Positions 8,567-16,277 of a stretch of 64,000 bases of DNA are shown piece after piece. The notes beneath the pieces were generated by a model. The model made no database searches and was not told the origin of the DNA. It worked only from the letters and a program-made list of their open reading frames with translations. Source of the DNA: G963668605 sp963668605 (GTDB taxonomy: Bacteria; Acidobacteriota; Terriglobia; Bryobacterales; Bryobacteraceae); the NCBI GenBank assembly GCA_963668605.1, contig OY764903.1, positions 4,030,001 through 4,094,000 on the forward strand, in the 5' to 3' direction. Each line of letters begins with the position of its first letter. Positions within the stretch are counted from its first letter, which is position 1. The position numbers and the translations under genes are program-made.

Positions 8567-9817
8567 CTAACGAGCCTCAAGATCGGTTGGAAACAAGAAG
8601 CCGTATCTCCGCAGTTTCGCGTGGCTGATGGCGGTGTTGATTACAGGATGCACCGCCATCGCCCATGCTCCGCGACTGCTGCCGACCACGCCTAAGTGCC
8701 GGTCCCGCGTGATGCCAAGCTGCCGTAACTTTCGCAGTCGTCCCCGCGTGTCGTGCCATCGCAACCAGAAACACTTCCGAATGTGCCGTCGAACCCAGCT
8801 TTCCAGGTCGCGAATCCGGGTCCGTGCTTCGACCAGCCGGAAGTACCCCCACCAGCCACGCACGTAGCGGTTCCAATCGTCACGCAGTTGTTTACTGCTG
8901 CGACTTCGCCGCGCATCCCAGAGTTCGCGAACCCGGTCCTTGAATCGTTCGACACTCTCCGGTGCTATTCCGATCCGCTTCTTGCAGTCCAGTCGAAAGC
9001 CCAGGAACTTACGTTCCCAAACCCTCCCCGTTCCGCTCTTGGCGGCATTCACCTTCAACCGCAGATGCTTCTCGATCCAGCCCTGTATCGAAGCCAGCGT
9101 TCGCTCCGCCGCCGCTTGACTGCCTACGTAGATATTGCAGTCATCGGCATAGCGGCAGAAGCTGTGCTGCCTCCGCTCCAGTTCCTTATCGAGCGCGTCC
9201 AGGTAGATGTTGGCCAGCAATGGAGACAGCGGTCCGCCTTGCGGCGTTCCCTCCACGCTTTTCGTCACCACCCCGTTCACCATGCTTCCCCGCCGCAGGT
9301 ATTTCCCAATCAGTTGCAACACCCGTTTGTCCCGGATCACTTCCGCGATCCGGCCTATCAGGATGTCGTGATTGACGTGGTCGAAGAACTTGGCGATGTC
9401 TAGATCCACCACCCAGTCCTTCCCTCCCTGCGCATATTGCTGTGCGGCTCGCACGGCGTCCTGTGCGCTGCGCCCCGGCCGGAATCCGTAACTGTGCCCG
9501 CTGAATTGCGGATCGAAGACCGGTGTCAGCACTTGCAATAACAACTGCTGTATGAACCGGTCCTGTACCGTCGGGATGCCCAGTGTCCGCGTGCCCCCGC
9601 TTGGCTTCGGTATCTCTACACGCCTCACGGGACTTGGAACGTAGGTCCCCTTCAGAAGTTTGTCTTTGAGGATCCACCAGTTCGCCTGAAGATGCGATTC
9701 CAGTTGCGCCGTCGTCATCCGATCGATACCCGCCGCTCCCCGGTTGCGTTTCACCGCCGCCAGCGCTTGCGCGTAGTTCTCGTCCCGTACGGCTGTTTCC
9801 ATTAACGTCTCGTACAT
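8567..9817 (-). CDS. ltrA: Group II intron-encoded reverse transcriptase/maturase
   Basis: A 416-residue LtrA-like protein that promotes splicing and retrohoming of its host intron. Reverse transcriptase blocks are intact: GIPTVQDRFIQQ, HSYGFRPGRSAQDA, a WVVDLDIAKFFD catalytic aspartate, EGTPQGGPLSPLLAN, and the YADD box at 223-226. A maturase domain X follows (WNRYVRGWWGYFRL). No C-terminal HNH endonuclease is present, as in class C introns. The frame has no stops or shifts, so the element may be active. Confidence 0.93.
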   Translation of the reverse strand: MYETLMETAVRDENYAQALAAVKRNRGAAGIDRMTTAQLESHLQANWWILKDKLLKGTYVPSPVRRVEIPKPSGGTRTLGIPTVQDRFIQQLLLQVLTPVFDPQFSGHSYGFRPGRSAQDAVRAAQQYAQGGKDWVVDLDIAKFFDHVNHDILIGRIAEVIRDKRVLQLIGKYLRRGSMVNGVVTKSVEGTPQGGPLSPLLANIYLDALDKELERRQHSFCRYADDCNIYVGSQAAAERTLASIQGWIEKHLRLKVNAAKSGTGRVWERKFLGFRLDCKKRIGIAPESVERFKDRVRELWDARRSRSSKQLRDDWNRYVRGWWGYFRLVEARTRIRDLESWVRRHIRKCFWLRWHDTRGRLRKLRQLGITRDRHLGVVGSSRGAWAMAVHPVINTAISHAKLRRYGFLFPTDLEAR

Positions 9818-10351
9818 TGCTCTCCGTCGAGAGGTTCGCAGAGCTCCGGCATCGTCTCCTCGCGTTCAGACTTCCGCGGCTGCACCGCCTGATCCGAAAG
9901 CACTCCCGGGCTCTCGCCACCGTAGTTGTGACGTCCCGCGATTCGAGTTCGCTTATTGCGCCGGCCTCCAGTTCCTCCTCTAGCTCCAATGCATTGGTCC
10001 TTCGGCCCTTCGCTCCACCGTCATTACAACGGCTTCTTCGCTACTACGGCCTCTGCTGACTTCTCCTCCACTCTCATGCAAGAGATCTCCCCAGGTAAGG
10101 TGCAGAATCTGTCCCCTCGTGCCGACTGGCTGTACCTGATGCGTCTTGATGATCTTTGGGCTTCGCTGTTTGGCGCCAGCTTGCCGCCCGCACCCGGCCT
10201 CACTGCCAGTTCGTGTCCCTACGGTCGAGAGTTTGCTACGCGCTTCTTTCGGCTTCGCCTCGCGGCTACGCCTTGCGTTTCGCTACGGTTGCCTTCATCG
10301 GCTCCGATTGGCTCCTTTCATCCAATTAGATTCTGCCCATGCTGGGCACAC

Positions 10352-10547
10352 GCCTCCCGTCGCTGGCGCTCCCGGCACTGTTGAACGCATCTGCATCCAT
10401 CGGGTCGTCGTGCCTCATAATGGTGCCGGGAGCGGAAGCGACCGGAGGCTGCGGTTCTGTATCATGGTTTCCGCCTCCCGTCGCCATTGCTCCGGGCACC
10501 GATGGACGTGTTAAACAAACGGTGCCGGGAGCGTAGCGACCGGAGGC
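10352..10547. repeat. REP-like palindromic repeats, two inverted pairs
   Basis: Four copies of a roughly 28-bp unit (core GCCTCCGGTCGC..GCTCCCGGCAC) lie here in alternating orientation: forward at 10352-10383, reverse at 10422-10449, forward at 10472-10499 and reverse at 10521-10547. Each pair can fold into a long hairpin. The first pair ends exactly at the 5' end of the group II intron. The remaining sequence up to the ABC operon at 10627 shows no gene. Confidence 0.75.
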
Positions 10548-10626
10548 GGGAATTGCCCAACTTTTCGACAAGATTTGTAGCGCCCCGACGGAACAACGAC
10601 GCTCGATTCTGCGTACGGGATGGTGT

Positions 10627-11565
10627 ATGCCCGGTGTGATCGAACTCGACGGCCTCGAAGTCCGGCTTGGCGGCCGGCTGATTCTCAAGAACCTGAACGG
10701 TTCTCTCAGCGGACAAAGCGTAGGCTTGCTCGGCCCCAACGGGGCGGGTAAGTCGACTCTGATCAACACTCTGCTTGGCTTTCACAAACCATCCGCCGGT
10801 GCCGCGCGCATCTTCGGCAACGATATCCGCACAGCCGGCAAGGCCTTGCGCAGCCTGATCGGCTACATGCCGGAAAACGACTCCTTCATCGCCGGCATGA
10901 GCGCCGTCCGCTTCGTCCGCATGATGGCCGAACTAAGCGGCTTGCCGCCGGCCGAAGCGATGGAGCGCGCGCACGAAGCGTTCTACTATGTAGGGCTCGG
11001 TGAGGCCCGCTACCGGCCGCTTGGCTCCTATTCGCTCGGCATGAAGCAACTGGCGAAACTCGCGCAGGCTATCGCGCACGGCCCCAAACTGCTCTTTCTC
11101 GACGAACCCACCAACGGGCTCGATCCACCCGCACGCCAACGCATGATCCGTCTGATCCGCGAGATCCGCGACACCGGGACCATCCACATCGTGCTGTCGT
11201 CTCACCTGCTGCGCGATGTGGAGGAATGCTGCGACGAGGTGCTGATCTTGAAAGAAGGCTGCATCGCGGCGAACTGCAATCTCGAAGCCGAGCGGCGCAC
11301 CAACCGCAGGTTCCTCGATCTTGAAACCGTCGGCGCGGAAGACGACTTCCGGCGCGAGGTGGAAGCGCTCGGATGCGAATGCACATGGCTTCCGCAAGGC
11401 CGCGGAAGAGTGGTTCTGCCGGAAGGCTTCGAGACTCGCGGCATCTACCAGATCGCCGCCCGCCGGCACGTGCAGATCCGCAGATGGAACTACCGCCGCG
11501 ATTCTCTCGAAGATATTTTCCTGAAGGCGATGGAACTCCGGGAGGACGCGCATGTCGGTCTATAA
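10627..11565 (+). CDS. ABC-2 type transporter ATP-binding protein
   Basis: A 312-residue ATPase. Walker A is GPNGAGKST, the signature region is SYSLGMKQLAKLAQ (LSGGQ replaced by SLGMK, common in ABC-2 exporters), Walker B is LLFLDEPTNGLDP, and the H-loop is SSHLL. A C-terminal extension of about 90 residues follows the nucleotide-binding domain. It energises the membrane protein encoded by the next gene, whose start overlaps this one by 14 bp. Substrate unknown; ABC-2 systems export lipids, polysaccharides or drugs. Confidence 0.9.
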   Translation: MPGVIELDGLEVRLGGRLILKNLNGSLSGQSVGLLGPNGAGKSTLINTLLGFHKPSAGAARIFGNDIRTAGKALRSLIGYMPENDSFIAGMSAVRFVRMMAELSGLPPAEAMERAHEAFYYVGLGEARYRPLGSYSLGMKQLAKLAQAIAHGPKLLFLDEPTNGLDPPARQRMIRLIREIRDTGTIHIVLSSHLLRDVEECCDEVLILKEGCIAANCNLEAERRTNRRFLDLETVGAEDDFRREVEALGCECTWLPQGRGRVVLPEGFETRGIYQIAARRHVQIRRWNYRRDSLEDIFLKAMELREDAHVGL

Positions 11566-12448
11566 ACGCAGCTATCATCCCTACGCCGGCCGCCAGACCG
11601 CACAGTGGGCGCGTCCGCTGGTGTTGACCCGCTACGCGCTGGAGACTCTTTTCCAGGAACGCACAACCCTCGCGATTCTCGCGGCCGCCGCATTCTGGCC
11701 CATCGTCTGCGCGGTGATCATTTACCTCAACAACACCATCGACACGATCCCGCTGACTAATCTCAAGATCCGCAATCTCACGCCGGTCAACGAGCAGTTC
11801 TTCTTTGTGCTGATGAACGTGCAGGGCTTCTGGGCTTTCGTGATGACCGCGTGGGCCGGACCGCTGCTGATCGCCCCCGATCTGGCCAACAACGCGCTGC
11901 CACTTTACCTGTGCCGCCCGATCTCACGCGCCGGCTATGTGCTCGGAAAGATGGCTGTACTTGCGTTTCCGCTCTCGCTGATCACCTGGATTCCCGTTCT
12001 GGCGCTTTGGGGCATGCAGGCGGCAACGGCGGAAAGCGCATGGATGGATCAGAACTGGTGGCTGGCCCGGGCGATCCTGGCCGGTTCCTGGGCCTGGATT
12101 CTGTTTATCTCTCTGCTCGCCCTGGCGCTCTCGGCCTTCGTGAAATGGCGTCTGGTGGCCAGCGCCCTGCAGTTCGGCATCTTCTTCTGCGCCGCCGGTT
12201 TCAGCGAAGCAATCAACAAGGTGCTGGACACCGATGCGGGCTATGTCATCAACCTGGGTCACGTAATGGGAACCATCTGGATGCGCCTGTTCCGCGCCAA
12301 CACCGCGCACACTATCTGGCGCGGGCTGTTCAGCGTTTCCGACGAGAGCATGCCGCTCTGGCATGCCTGGACGGCGCTCGGCGTGGTCTGTGTCGTCTGT
12401 CTCTGGTTGCTCGAGCGCCGGCTGCGCGCCCGCGAGGTGGTCTCATGA
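11552..12448 (+). CDS. ABC-2 type transporter permease
   Basis: A 298-residue integral membrane protein with about six hydrophobic segments, for example FWPIVCAVIIYL near residue 50 and segments rich in alanine, leucine and tryptophan between 90 and 230. The motif of a cytoplasmic start, a long periplasmic loop and clustered helices fits ABC-2 permeases. It overlaps the upstream ATPase by 14 bp and the downstream ATPase by the 4-bp ATGA, so the genes are translationally coupled. Confidence 0.82.
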   Translation: MSVYKRSYHPYAGRQTAQWARPLVLTRYALETLFQERTTLAILAAAAFWPIVCAVIIYLNNTIDTIPLTNLKIRNLTPVNEQFFFVLMNVQGFWAFVMTAWAGPLLIAPDLANNALPLYLCRPISRAGYVLGKMAVLAFPLSLITWIPVLALWGMQAATAESAWMDQNWWLARAILAGSWAWILFISLLALALSAFVKWRLVASALQFGIFFCAAGFSEAINKVLDTDAGYVINLGHVMGTIWMRLFRANTAHTIWRGLFSVSDESMPLWHAWTALGVVCVVCLWLLERRLRAREVVS

Positions 12449-13392
12449 CGGCCGATCGCAACATCGTCTTCGAAAACGTTTCCAAATTCTATGGCGACGT
12501 GCTCGGCGTAAATCGCGTGAGCCTGAGCATTGAACCCGGCATCACCAGCCTGGTTGGCCCCAACGGCTCCGGCAAGACCACGCTGATGAACCTGATGACG
12601 GGACTGATCCGCCCTACCTGCGGCGCGATGAGCGTGCTTGGGTTGACGCCCGCCGATCCGGAGCGCTTCTTTCGTGCAGTCGGCTATTGCACGCAGTTCG
12701 ACTCCTTCCCGCGCTCAGTAACCGGGCGCGAATTCATCGCTTTTTCTTTGCGCCTGCACGGTCTCGACCACGCAGCCGTCGCGCGCCTGACCGGCGAAGC
12801 GCTGCAGCGAGTTGGCATGACCGAAGCCGCCGATCGCAAAGTGGCAGGCTACAGCAAGGGCATGCGGCAGCGCATTCGACTGGCGCAGTCGATCTGCCAC
12901 AAGCCATCTGTGCTCGTCCTCGACGAACCGCTCAACGGGCTCGACCCGATGGCGCGCGCCGAATGCATGACGCTTTTCCGGCAATTTGCGCGGGAGGGTC
13001 TGCACGTGATCATCTCCAGCCACATTCTGCATGAGGTCGATCAACTTTCCGACCGCGTCATCCTGCTCAGCAACGGCTACGTCGTCGCCGAGGGACAGAT
13101 CCACGGCGTGCGCGAAGAGGTGCAGGGACAGCCCATGCAGATACTGGTGCGCTGCCCGAACCCATCGGCACTCGCCGCCCGCGTTTTTGCACTGGACAGC
13201 GTTGTGGAGGCGAAACTGCACGAAGACGGCGCGGGCTTGCTGATACGCACACGCGATGCAGCGAAATTCTACTTGCTGCTCAACAGAATGGTCGTCGACG
13301 GCGAGTTGCAGCTCGAATCCGTCGCGCCGGCCGATGACGACGTGCTCTCGGTCTATCAGTATCTGATCGGATCCGAAGGAGGCCCGGCATGA
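12445..13392 (+). CDS. Second ABC-2 type transporter ATP-binding protein
   Basis: A 315-residue ATPase with Walker A GPNGSGKTT, signature KVAGYSKGMRQRIRLAQ, Walker B VLVLDEPLNGLDP and the switch histidine in ISSHILHEV. The frame is open far upstream, but the ATG at 12445 overlaps the stop of the permease gene (ATGA) and starts the conserved MTADRNIVFENVSKFYG strand. It is paired with the permease that follows. With the two preceding genes it forms an ATPase-permease-ATPase-permease operon. Confidence 0.92.
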   Translation: MTADRNIVFENVSKFYGDVLGVNRVSLSIEPGITSLVGPNGSGKTTLMNLMTGLIRPTCGAMSVLGLTPADPERFFRAVGYCTQFDSFPRSVTGREFIAFSLRLHGLDHAAVARLTGEALQRVGMTEAADRKVAGYSKGMRQRIRLAQSICHKPSVLVLDEPLNGLDPMARAECMTLFRQFAREGLHVIISSHILHEVDQLSDRVILLSNGYVVAEGQIHGVREEVQGQPMQILVRCPNPSALAARVFALDSVVEAKLHEDGAGLLIRTRDAAKFYLLLNRMVVDGELQLESVAPADDDVLSVYQYLIGSEGGPA

Positions 13393-14237
13393 ACCCGGAC
13401 TTGAGAATGTGGGTGCGGCAGACCCTGACGGTTTGCGGCGCGGAACTGCGCAGGAATCTCGTCACCCGCCGCGGCATCTGGATCTGGTTGCTCGCGCTCG
13501 CGCCCGTCGCGCTGATGTGGATGCACTCCATCGTGCAGTGGAAGACCGGCCGCTTGAACTGTTCGATCCCCAGCGACACGCGAACGCTGGCGGTCGTCTA
13601 TCACTACTTCCTGCTACGCGCGGCTATCTTCTTCGGATGCGTCGGAATCTTCACGCGTCTCTTTCGTGCCGAATTGCTCGAGCGCAGCCTGCATTATTAT
13701 TTCCTGGCGCCCGTGCGCCGCGAAGTCATCCTCGCCGGAAAATTTCTGGCCGGCCTGTGCACCGCGCTGCTGCTCTTCGGAGCGAGCACGCTGCTCTCCT
13801 TCAGCGGCATCTACGCGCACCATTACGGCGCGCCACTCGACGAGTTCCTCTGGCAGCGTGAGGGTCTGCATCAACTCGCCGGGTACCTCGGCATCACGGC
13901 TTTCGCGTGCCTCGGCTATGGCGCGATTTTCCTCGTCATGGGGATGCTCTTCCGCAACGCGGTCTTCCCCGCCCTCGGAGTGATGCTCTGGGAATGGCTC
14001 AACTTCCTGCTGCCGGCGTGGCTGAAAAAGTTCAGCGTCGTGTTCTATCTGAAGTCGCTCGCTCCCGTGGAGCTTCCCATCGACCGGATGCGCGGGCCGC
14101 TCGCCTTGCTCGGCATCTCGACGGAACCGGCGCCGGCATGGCTCGCCGTTACGGGTCTGCTCTGCTTCGCCGCGCTGGCGTTGGCCTTCGCCGCGTGGCA
14201 GGCGCGCCGCATGGAAGTCAACTACGCGGGCGATTAG
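13389..14237 (+). CDS. Second ABC-2 type transporter permease
   Basis: A 282-residue membrane protein with about six hydrophobic stretches, including WIWLLALAPVALMW near residue 35, AAIFFGCVGIFTRLF near 77, and a C-terminal LAVTGLLCFAALALAFAAW. It overlaps the upstream ATPase by ATGA and ends the four-gene operon. An export role is inferred from the partner ATPases; no substrate can be named. Confidence 0.82.
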   Translation: MNPDLRMWVRQTLTVCGAELRRNLVTRRGIWIWLLALAPVALMWMHSIVQWKTGRLNCSIPSDTRTLAVVYHYFLLRAAIFFGCVGIFTRLFRAELLERSLHYYFLAPVRREVILAGKFLAGLCTALLLFGASTLLSFSGIYAHHYGAPLDEFLWQREGLHQLAGYLGITAFACLGYGAIFLVMGMLFRNAVFPALGVMLWEWLNFLLPAWLKKFSVVFYLKSLAPVELPIDRMRGPLALLGISTEPAPAWLAVTGLLCFAALALAFAAWQARRMEVNYAGD

Positions 14238-14297
14238 ACAGCAAGACAATTTGATCGCTCCGCAAATTGGCGGCGCGGTTTGTGGCCAGATTGGGAG

Positions 14298-14384
14298 GCC
14301 TCCGGTCGCTCGCGCTCCCGGCGCTGTTTGGAGTTCCGATCTTCAAGCCGTCCAACAGCGCCCGGAGCGCGAGCGACGGGAGGC
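14298..14384. repeat. REP-like inverted pair after the ABC operon
   Basis: Two copies of the same REP-like unit seen at 10.35-10.55 kb face each other (14298-14329 and 14353-14384), giving an approximately 30-bp imperfect stem with a 23-nt loop. It starts 61 bp after the last permease gene and may act as a terminator or mRNA-stabilising hairpin. Confidence 0.75.
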
Positions 14385-14443
14385 GAAACAACCCAAGAGT
14401 TATCCTTGTTTGCAGCAAGAGCGAAAAATAACGAACCAAAACT

Positions 14444-14489
14444 TACCGAAAGAGGCGCTCACCATCGTAGGTGAGCGCCTCTTTCGGTA
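14444..14489. repeat. Perfect 20-bp inverted repeat with 6-nt loop
   Basis: TACCGAAAGAGGCGCTCACC at 14444-14463 is repeated as its exact reverse complement at 14470-14489. No T-run follows, so it is not a textbook terminator. It lies between the REP-like pair and the IS110 transposase and may belong to the left end of the element or be its target hairpin. Confidence 0.7.
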
Positions 14490-14524
14490 GATGCCTGGTC
14501 TATGCCCCGCGGCTAGTCAGTATG

Positions 14525-14617
14525 GAGCGACCACCCCACGATCGCAGTGACGCGGGTTACGCTGCGAAGAGGTGAAACCAGCGGCGCAGAGCCGCATACG
14601 AAAGGAATTGGTCGCTC
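14525..14617 (+). ncRNA. Structured leader of the IS110 element, candidate bridge RNA region
   Basis: The 93 nt before the transposase start can be closed by a terminal stem, GAGCGACCA at 14525-14533 pairing with TGGTCGCTC at 14609-14617, with an inner GCGGC/GCCGC hairpin at 14581-14595. In IS110-group elements the non-coding end upstream of the transposase encodes a bridge RNA that pairs with target and donor DNA. That this segment is such an RNA is inferred from position and foldability. The true 5' end may lie further left. Confidence 0.4.
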
Positions 14618-15748
14618 ATGTCTAAGTTACGCTTTGTTGGCCTGGATGTCCACGCCGAAACCATCGCCGTTGCCGTAGCCGAAGCCGACGGAGAGGTGCG
14701 CTCACACGGGGTGATCCCGAACCGCCCGGAATCCATTCGCAAACTGTTTCATAAACTCGGACAGGTCGAACAGCTGCGTGCCTGTTACGAAGCTGGCCCG
14801 ACAGGGTACGTGCTCTACTGGCAGCTCACGCAATGGGGAGTTGCCTGCCAGGTGATCGCACCGAGCTTGATTCCCACCAAGGCCGGAGATCGGGTGAAAA
14901 CCGACCGCCGGGATGCCGAGAAGTTGGCGCGCTGCCACCGCGCCGGCGAACTGACGGCCGTCTGGGTGCCGGATGCGGCACACGAGGCGCTACGGGATCT
15001 GGTGCGCGCCCGGGAAGCGGCCAAGAAAGATCAACTCAAAGCACGCCATCGCTTGGGGAAGTTTCTGTTGCGGCATGGGCGGCGGCCGGAAGGGCTGAAA
15101 GCCTGGACCAAGAAGTATTTGGAATGGATCAAGATCCACGTTCATTTTGACGAGCCGGCCCAGGAAGCCACGTTGGCCGATTATCTGGAGGAAGTCGATC
15201 ACGTGGCGGGCCGCATCGTGAGACTGGAAAAGGCCATCGACGAAGCGGTCAAGAAGGCGCCGCCGGAGACCCGGGCCGTGATCGAGGCGCTGCAAGCCCT
15301 GCGCGGGGTAGCGCAAATCACGGCGGCGACGATCGTATCGGAGTTGGGTTCGCTGGCGCGCTTTCCCAGTCCACGGCTTTTGATGGGCTATAGCGGTCTG
15401 GTGGCCAGGGAGCACAGCAGCGGGAACCGGGTGCAACGGGGCGGGATCACGAAAACCGGGAACGGGCATCTCCGGCGGGTGGTGGTGGAAGCGGCGTGGG
15501 CCTATCAGCACCGGCCCAATGTGACGGGCTTTCTGCTGCGACGACAAAAGGACCTGGCACTCAGTCCGGAGGCCAAAGCCATGGCCTGGAAGGCACAGCA
15601 GCGACTGCACAAACGTTACCTGAGGATGGCCGTGCGAGGCAAGAACAAGAATCAGATCGTGACGGCAGTGGGACGCGAGTTGCTGGGTTTCATCTGGGCC
15701 ATCGCGGTGGAAGTCGAACGACAGCAGGCTCTCAGCAAAGCCGCATAA
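14618..15748 (+). CDS. IS110-family transposase (DEDD recombinase)
   Basis: A 376-residue protein with an N-terminal RuvC-like DEDD domain (FVGLDVH carries the first aspartate, then YEAGPTGY and KTDRRDAEKLA) and a C-terminal Transposase_20 domain (GVAQITAATIVSELGSLARF, then MGYSGLVAREHSSG with the conserved serine). This is the standard IS110 layout. An AAAGGAA site lies about 10 nt before the ATG. The frame is intact. Such elements move without terminal inverted repeats, so their ends cannot be fixed by inspection. Confidence 0.93.
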   Translation: MSKLRFVGLDVHAETIAVAVAEADGEVRSHGVIPNRPESIRKLFHKLGQVEQLRACYEAGPTGYVLYWQLTQWGVACQVIAPSLIPTKAGDRVKTDRRDAEKLARCHRAGELTAVWVPDAAHEALRDLVRAREAAKKDQLKARHRLGKFLLRHGRRPEGLKAWTKKYLEWIKIHVHFDEPAQEATLADYLEEVDHVAGRIVRLEKAIDEAVKKAPPETRAVIEALQALRGVAQITAATIVSELGSLARFPSPRLLMGYSGLVAREHSSGNRVQRGGITKTGNGHLRRVVVEAAWAYQHRPNVTGFLLRRQKDLALSPEAKAMAWKAQQRLHKRYLRMAVRGKNKNQIVTAVGRELLGFIWAIAVEVERQQALSKAA

Positions 15749-16003
15749 CAAGGTGCATCGATGTTTTACCGGACAGTCGAGCCGATGACAGCGCAGGGAC
15801 CACGAAAAGGAGAATCCTCCCCATGTTTTATGCGGAACGGTTTTCGAACCCAACCCGCGCGTCTAGTCCGAGGCAGCTCCCGACGGATCATGACCATGCG
15901 GTTCCGACCCGCGAATATCAGAGTGATCAATCGTCGCGTTTGCTCCTGGGCTGTTATCGGCCCTGCTGTCCAAAACCAAAGCTCAAGACTCACCAGCGGG
16001 AAC

Positions 16004-16161
16004 GTGTTCCCCCGCCGCCGCCCGTCGAAGCTGTGGTGGGTGCCGGAGCGGTGCTCGCCGTCAAGGGTTCGCTCCGCCGCGCCAAACAACGGCGCGCCCT
16101 TGACCGCTCCGCGCCGTTCCGGCCAGAACTCCATCGCGACGGGCGGCTCCGGCGGGAACAC
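16004..16161. repeat. Large imperfect inverted repeat (about 158 bp)
   Basis: The outer arms are GTGTTCCC at 16004 and GGGAACAC ending at 16161; inner arms are GTCAAGGG at 16060-16067 with CCCTTGAC at 16097-16104, and CGCGCC with GGCGCG around an AAACAAC loop. The two arms are similar over most of their length, so this is either one long structured element or two inverted copies of a repeat. Confidence 0.55.
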
Positions 16162-16176
16162 TTCACGGATCCTCGC

Positions 16177-16219
16177 AAAAACAAAAGGCCGGCTTACCTC
16201 CTGCCGAGGAAAACCGGCC
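16177..16219 (-). terminator. Rho-independent terminator of the sulfatase/receptor operon
   Basis: On the minus strand a GGCCGG/CCGGCC-based hairpin (16187-16219) is followed by TTTTGTTTTT (16186 down to 16177). It lies about 60 bp past the stop of the Oar-like receptor gene. Confidence 0.7.
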
Positions 16220-16277
16220 CAAGATCAAACCACGTCAAGACTCAGTTTTATCCAGAGCTTGACAAGGTCGCTCCATA

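Larger units (their letters stand above)
8476..10351 (-). mobile_element. Group II intron, class C type, full length
   Basis: The intron reads right to left. Its 5' end is placed at 10351, where the minus strand reads GTGTGCCCAGCATGGGC, the GUGYG start of class C introns. Domain V is at about 8519-8550, a short hairpin with a CGC triad typical of class C, and a domain VI-like hairpin ends near 8476 in GAT. The enclosed maturase gene lacks an endonuclease domain, which also fits class C. Total length is about 1.88 kb. The 3' boundary could be off by a few bases. The intron lies 31 bp after the enolase-like gene, in the opposite orientation. Confidence 0.8.
15749..16277. other. Non-coding stretch between the IS110 transposase and the Oar-like receptor
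   Basis: No convincing gene is present. The first part probably contains the right end of the IS110 element. The segment 16004-16161 is a large imperfect inverted repeat (see separate entry), and a terminator for the convergent receptor gene sits at 16177-16219. Confidence 0.5.

Noticed and set aside
11851..12444. N-terminal extension of the second ABC ATPase
   Set aside because: The extension overlaps the permease gene and is not ATPase-like; the ATGA overlap at 12445 is the true start.
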